Below are positions 5,818 through 6,423 of a DNA stretch of 6,423 bases, one piece after another. The stretch is from Streptosporangiaceae bacterium (lineage in GTDB: Bacteria > Actinomycetota > Actinomycetes > Streptosporangiales > Streptosporangiaceae). Location of the stretch: contig JASHSZ010000382.1 of the NCBI GenBank assembly GCA_030040815.1, positions 1-6,423 of the forward strand, written 5' to 3'. The position numbers and the translations under genes were made by a program. Every line of letters starts with the position of its first letter. The first letter of the stretch is position 1. The notes under the pieces were generated by a model that made no database searches, was not told where the DNA came from, and saw only the letters and a program-made list of their open reading frames with translations.

Positions 5818-6423
5818 CCGGCGGCAGGCGGCTGCGACCGTGGCCGTGCCCGCCAGGCCAACGGCCGGCGTTCCCATCCTGGCGGTGCGCGACCTGTCGG
5901 TCGCCTACCGGACCCGGCGCGGTGACGTGGCCGCGGTCGACAATGTGAGCTTCGACGTAGCGGGCGGCGAGTTCCTCGCCGTGGTCGGCGAGTCGGGCTG
6001 TGGCAAGTCCACGCTCCTGTTCGCCGTCGCCCAGCTGCTCGGCCCGCCCGCCGAGGTGACCAGGGGCACCGTCACCTTCAAGGGCACCGAGCTGACCGGG
6101 CTCAGCGAGCGGCAGCTCGCCCCGGTCCGGTGGAAGGAGCTGTCCGTCGTCATGCAGAGCGCGATGAACGCGCTCAATCCGGTCAAGACGATCGGCGCCC
6201 AGTTCGCCGACGCGATGCGGGCCCACGGCATCGCCGACAAGCAGCGGATCATCGAGCGGTCCGCGCAGGTGCTGCGCATGGTCGGGATCGACCCGATCCA
6301 CCTGCGCAGCTATCCGCACCAGCTGTCCGGGGGCATGCGCCAGCGGTCGATGATCGCCATGGCGCTGCTGTTCACGCCCGACCTGGTGATCATGGACGAG
6401 CCGACGTCCGCGCTCGACGTAGT
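5798..6423 (+). CDS. ABC transporter ATP-binding protein, DppD/OppD type, C-terminus cut by the window edge
   Basis: Cytoplasmic ATPase powering the permeases; 208 codons are visible out of the 300 or more usual for this subunit. With the GTG 5798 start, the conserved N-terminal [13 protein letters not shown] is at 27-39, Walker [10 protein letters not shown] at 64-72, the Q-loop [12 protein letters not shown] at 118-129, the ABC signature LSGGM at 176-180 and Walker B LVIMDE at 196-201, followed by PTSALDV at the edge. All nucleotide-binding motifs seen are intact. Two starts are possible: GTG 5798, overlapping the permease gene by 20 nt, and GTG 5840, giving a protein 14 residues shorter with no overlap. 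Each has AGGCGG 7-8 nt upstream, so the sequence does not decide; the longer frame is given here. The H-loop and the C-terminal oligopeptide/dipeptide-type extension lie beyond the edge. A second ATPase (DppF type) would be expected next. Confidence 0.92.
   Translation, partial: MRSAPADRRQAAATVAVPARPTAGVPILAVRDLSVAYRTRRGDVAAVDNVSFDVAGGEFLAVVGESGCGKSTLLFAVAQLLGPPAEVTRGTVTFKGTELTGLSERQLAPVRWKELSVVMQSAMNALNPVKTIGAQFADAMRAHGIADKQRIIERSAQVLRMVGIDPIHLRSYPHQLSGGMRQRSMIAMALLFTPDLVIMDEPTSALDV

Noticed and set aside
4834..5877. A long minus-strand open frame opposite the second permease
   Set aside because: The composition is skewed to R, G, D, Q and A with no domain, and it covers a well-supported DppC-type permease.
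1..6423. Mobile element, CRISPR array, tRNA, rRNA or phage genes
   Set aside because: No direct-repeat arrays, transposase or integrase motifs, tRNA-like cloverleaf or rRNA-like sequence were recognised, and the coding sequence is uniform in composition apart from the kinase tail.

Overview
The window is GC-rich DNA with strong G/C preference at third codon positions, frequent GTG starts and lipoprotein, ABC-transporter and ROK-family genes of the type found in high-GC Gram-positive bacteria (an actinomycete is most likely; the genus cannot be told from the sequence). It holds one locus: a divergently arranged carbohydrate-uptake cluster, cut at both ends by the window edges.

Layout. Positions 1-971 (minus strand) carry the first 323 codons of a ROK-family transcriptional regulator with an N-terminal winged helix-turn-helix; its C-terminus lies beyond the left edge. 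A 179-base intergenic region (972-1150) contains a perfect 9+9 bp inverted repeat (1051-1073), almost equidistant from the two divergent start codons and the best candidate for the regulator's operator. To the right, on the plus strand, run a ROK-family sugar-kinase-like protein (1151-2116), a family 5 solute-binding lipoprotein (2113-3771, overlapping the kinase stop by ATGA), a DppB/OppB-type permease (3857-4837), a DppC/OppC-type permease (4840-5817) and the start of a DppD/OppD-type ATPase (from 5798, or 5840, running off the right edge). The tight spacing suggests one operon.

How the parts fit. The transporter has the architecture of the dipeptide/oligopeptide class, but two neighbouring ROK proteins and a C-terminal GWPTPSNPYA motif in the binding protein point to an oligosaccharide (for example a beta-linked gluco-, xylo- or manno-oligosaccharide) rather than a peptide. 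The lipoprotein would capture the sugar outside the membrane, the two permeases and the ATPase (plus a second ATPase probably encoded beyond the edge) would import it, the ROK kinase-like protein would phosphorylate a released monosaccharide or sense it, and the divergent ROK regulator would control the set through the palindrome.

Points of interest. Both ROK proteins lack the zinc-binding cysteine motif and have Tyr where ROK kinases normally have the His of the ExGH motif. A 15-bp perfect hairpin lies in the only sizeable gap of the operon, directly behind the binding-protein gene. The last codons of the kinase are AT-rich and contain small palindromes just ahead of the binding-protein start. 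A 10-bp hairpin overlaps the probable ribosome binding site of the ATPase gene. I found no mobile element, CRISPR, tRNA or rRNA, and no clearly unprecedented system.
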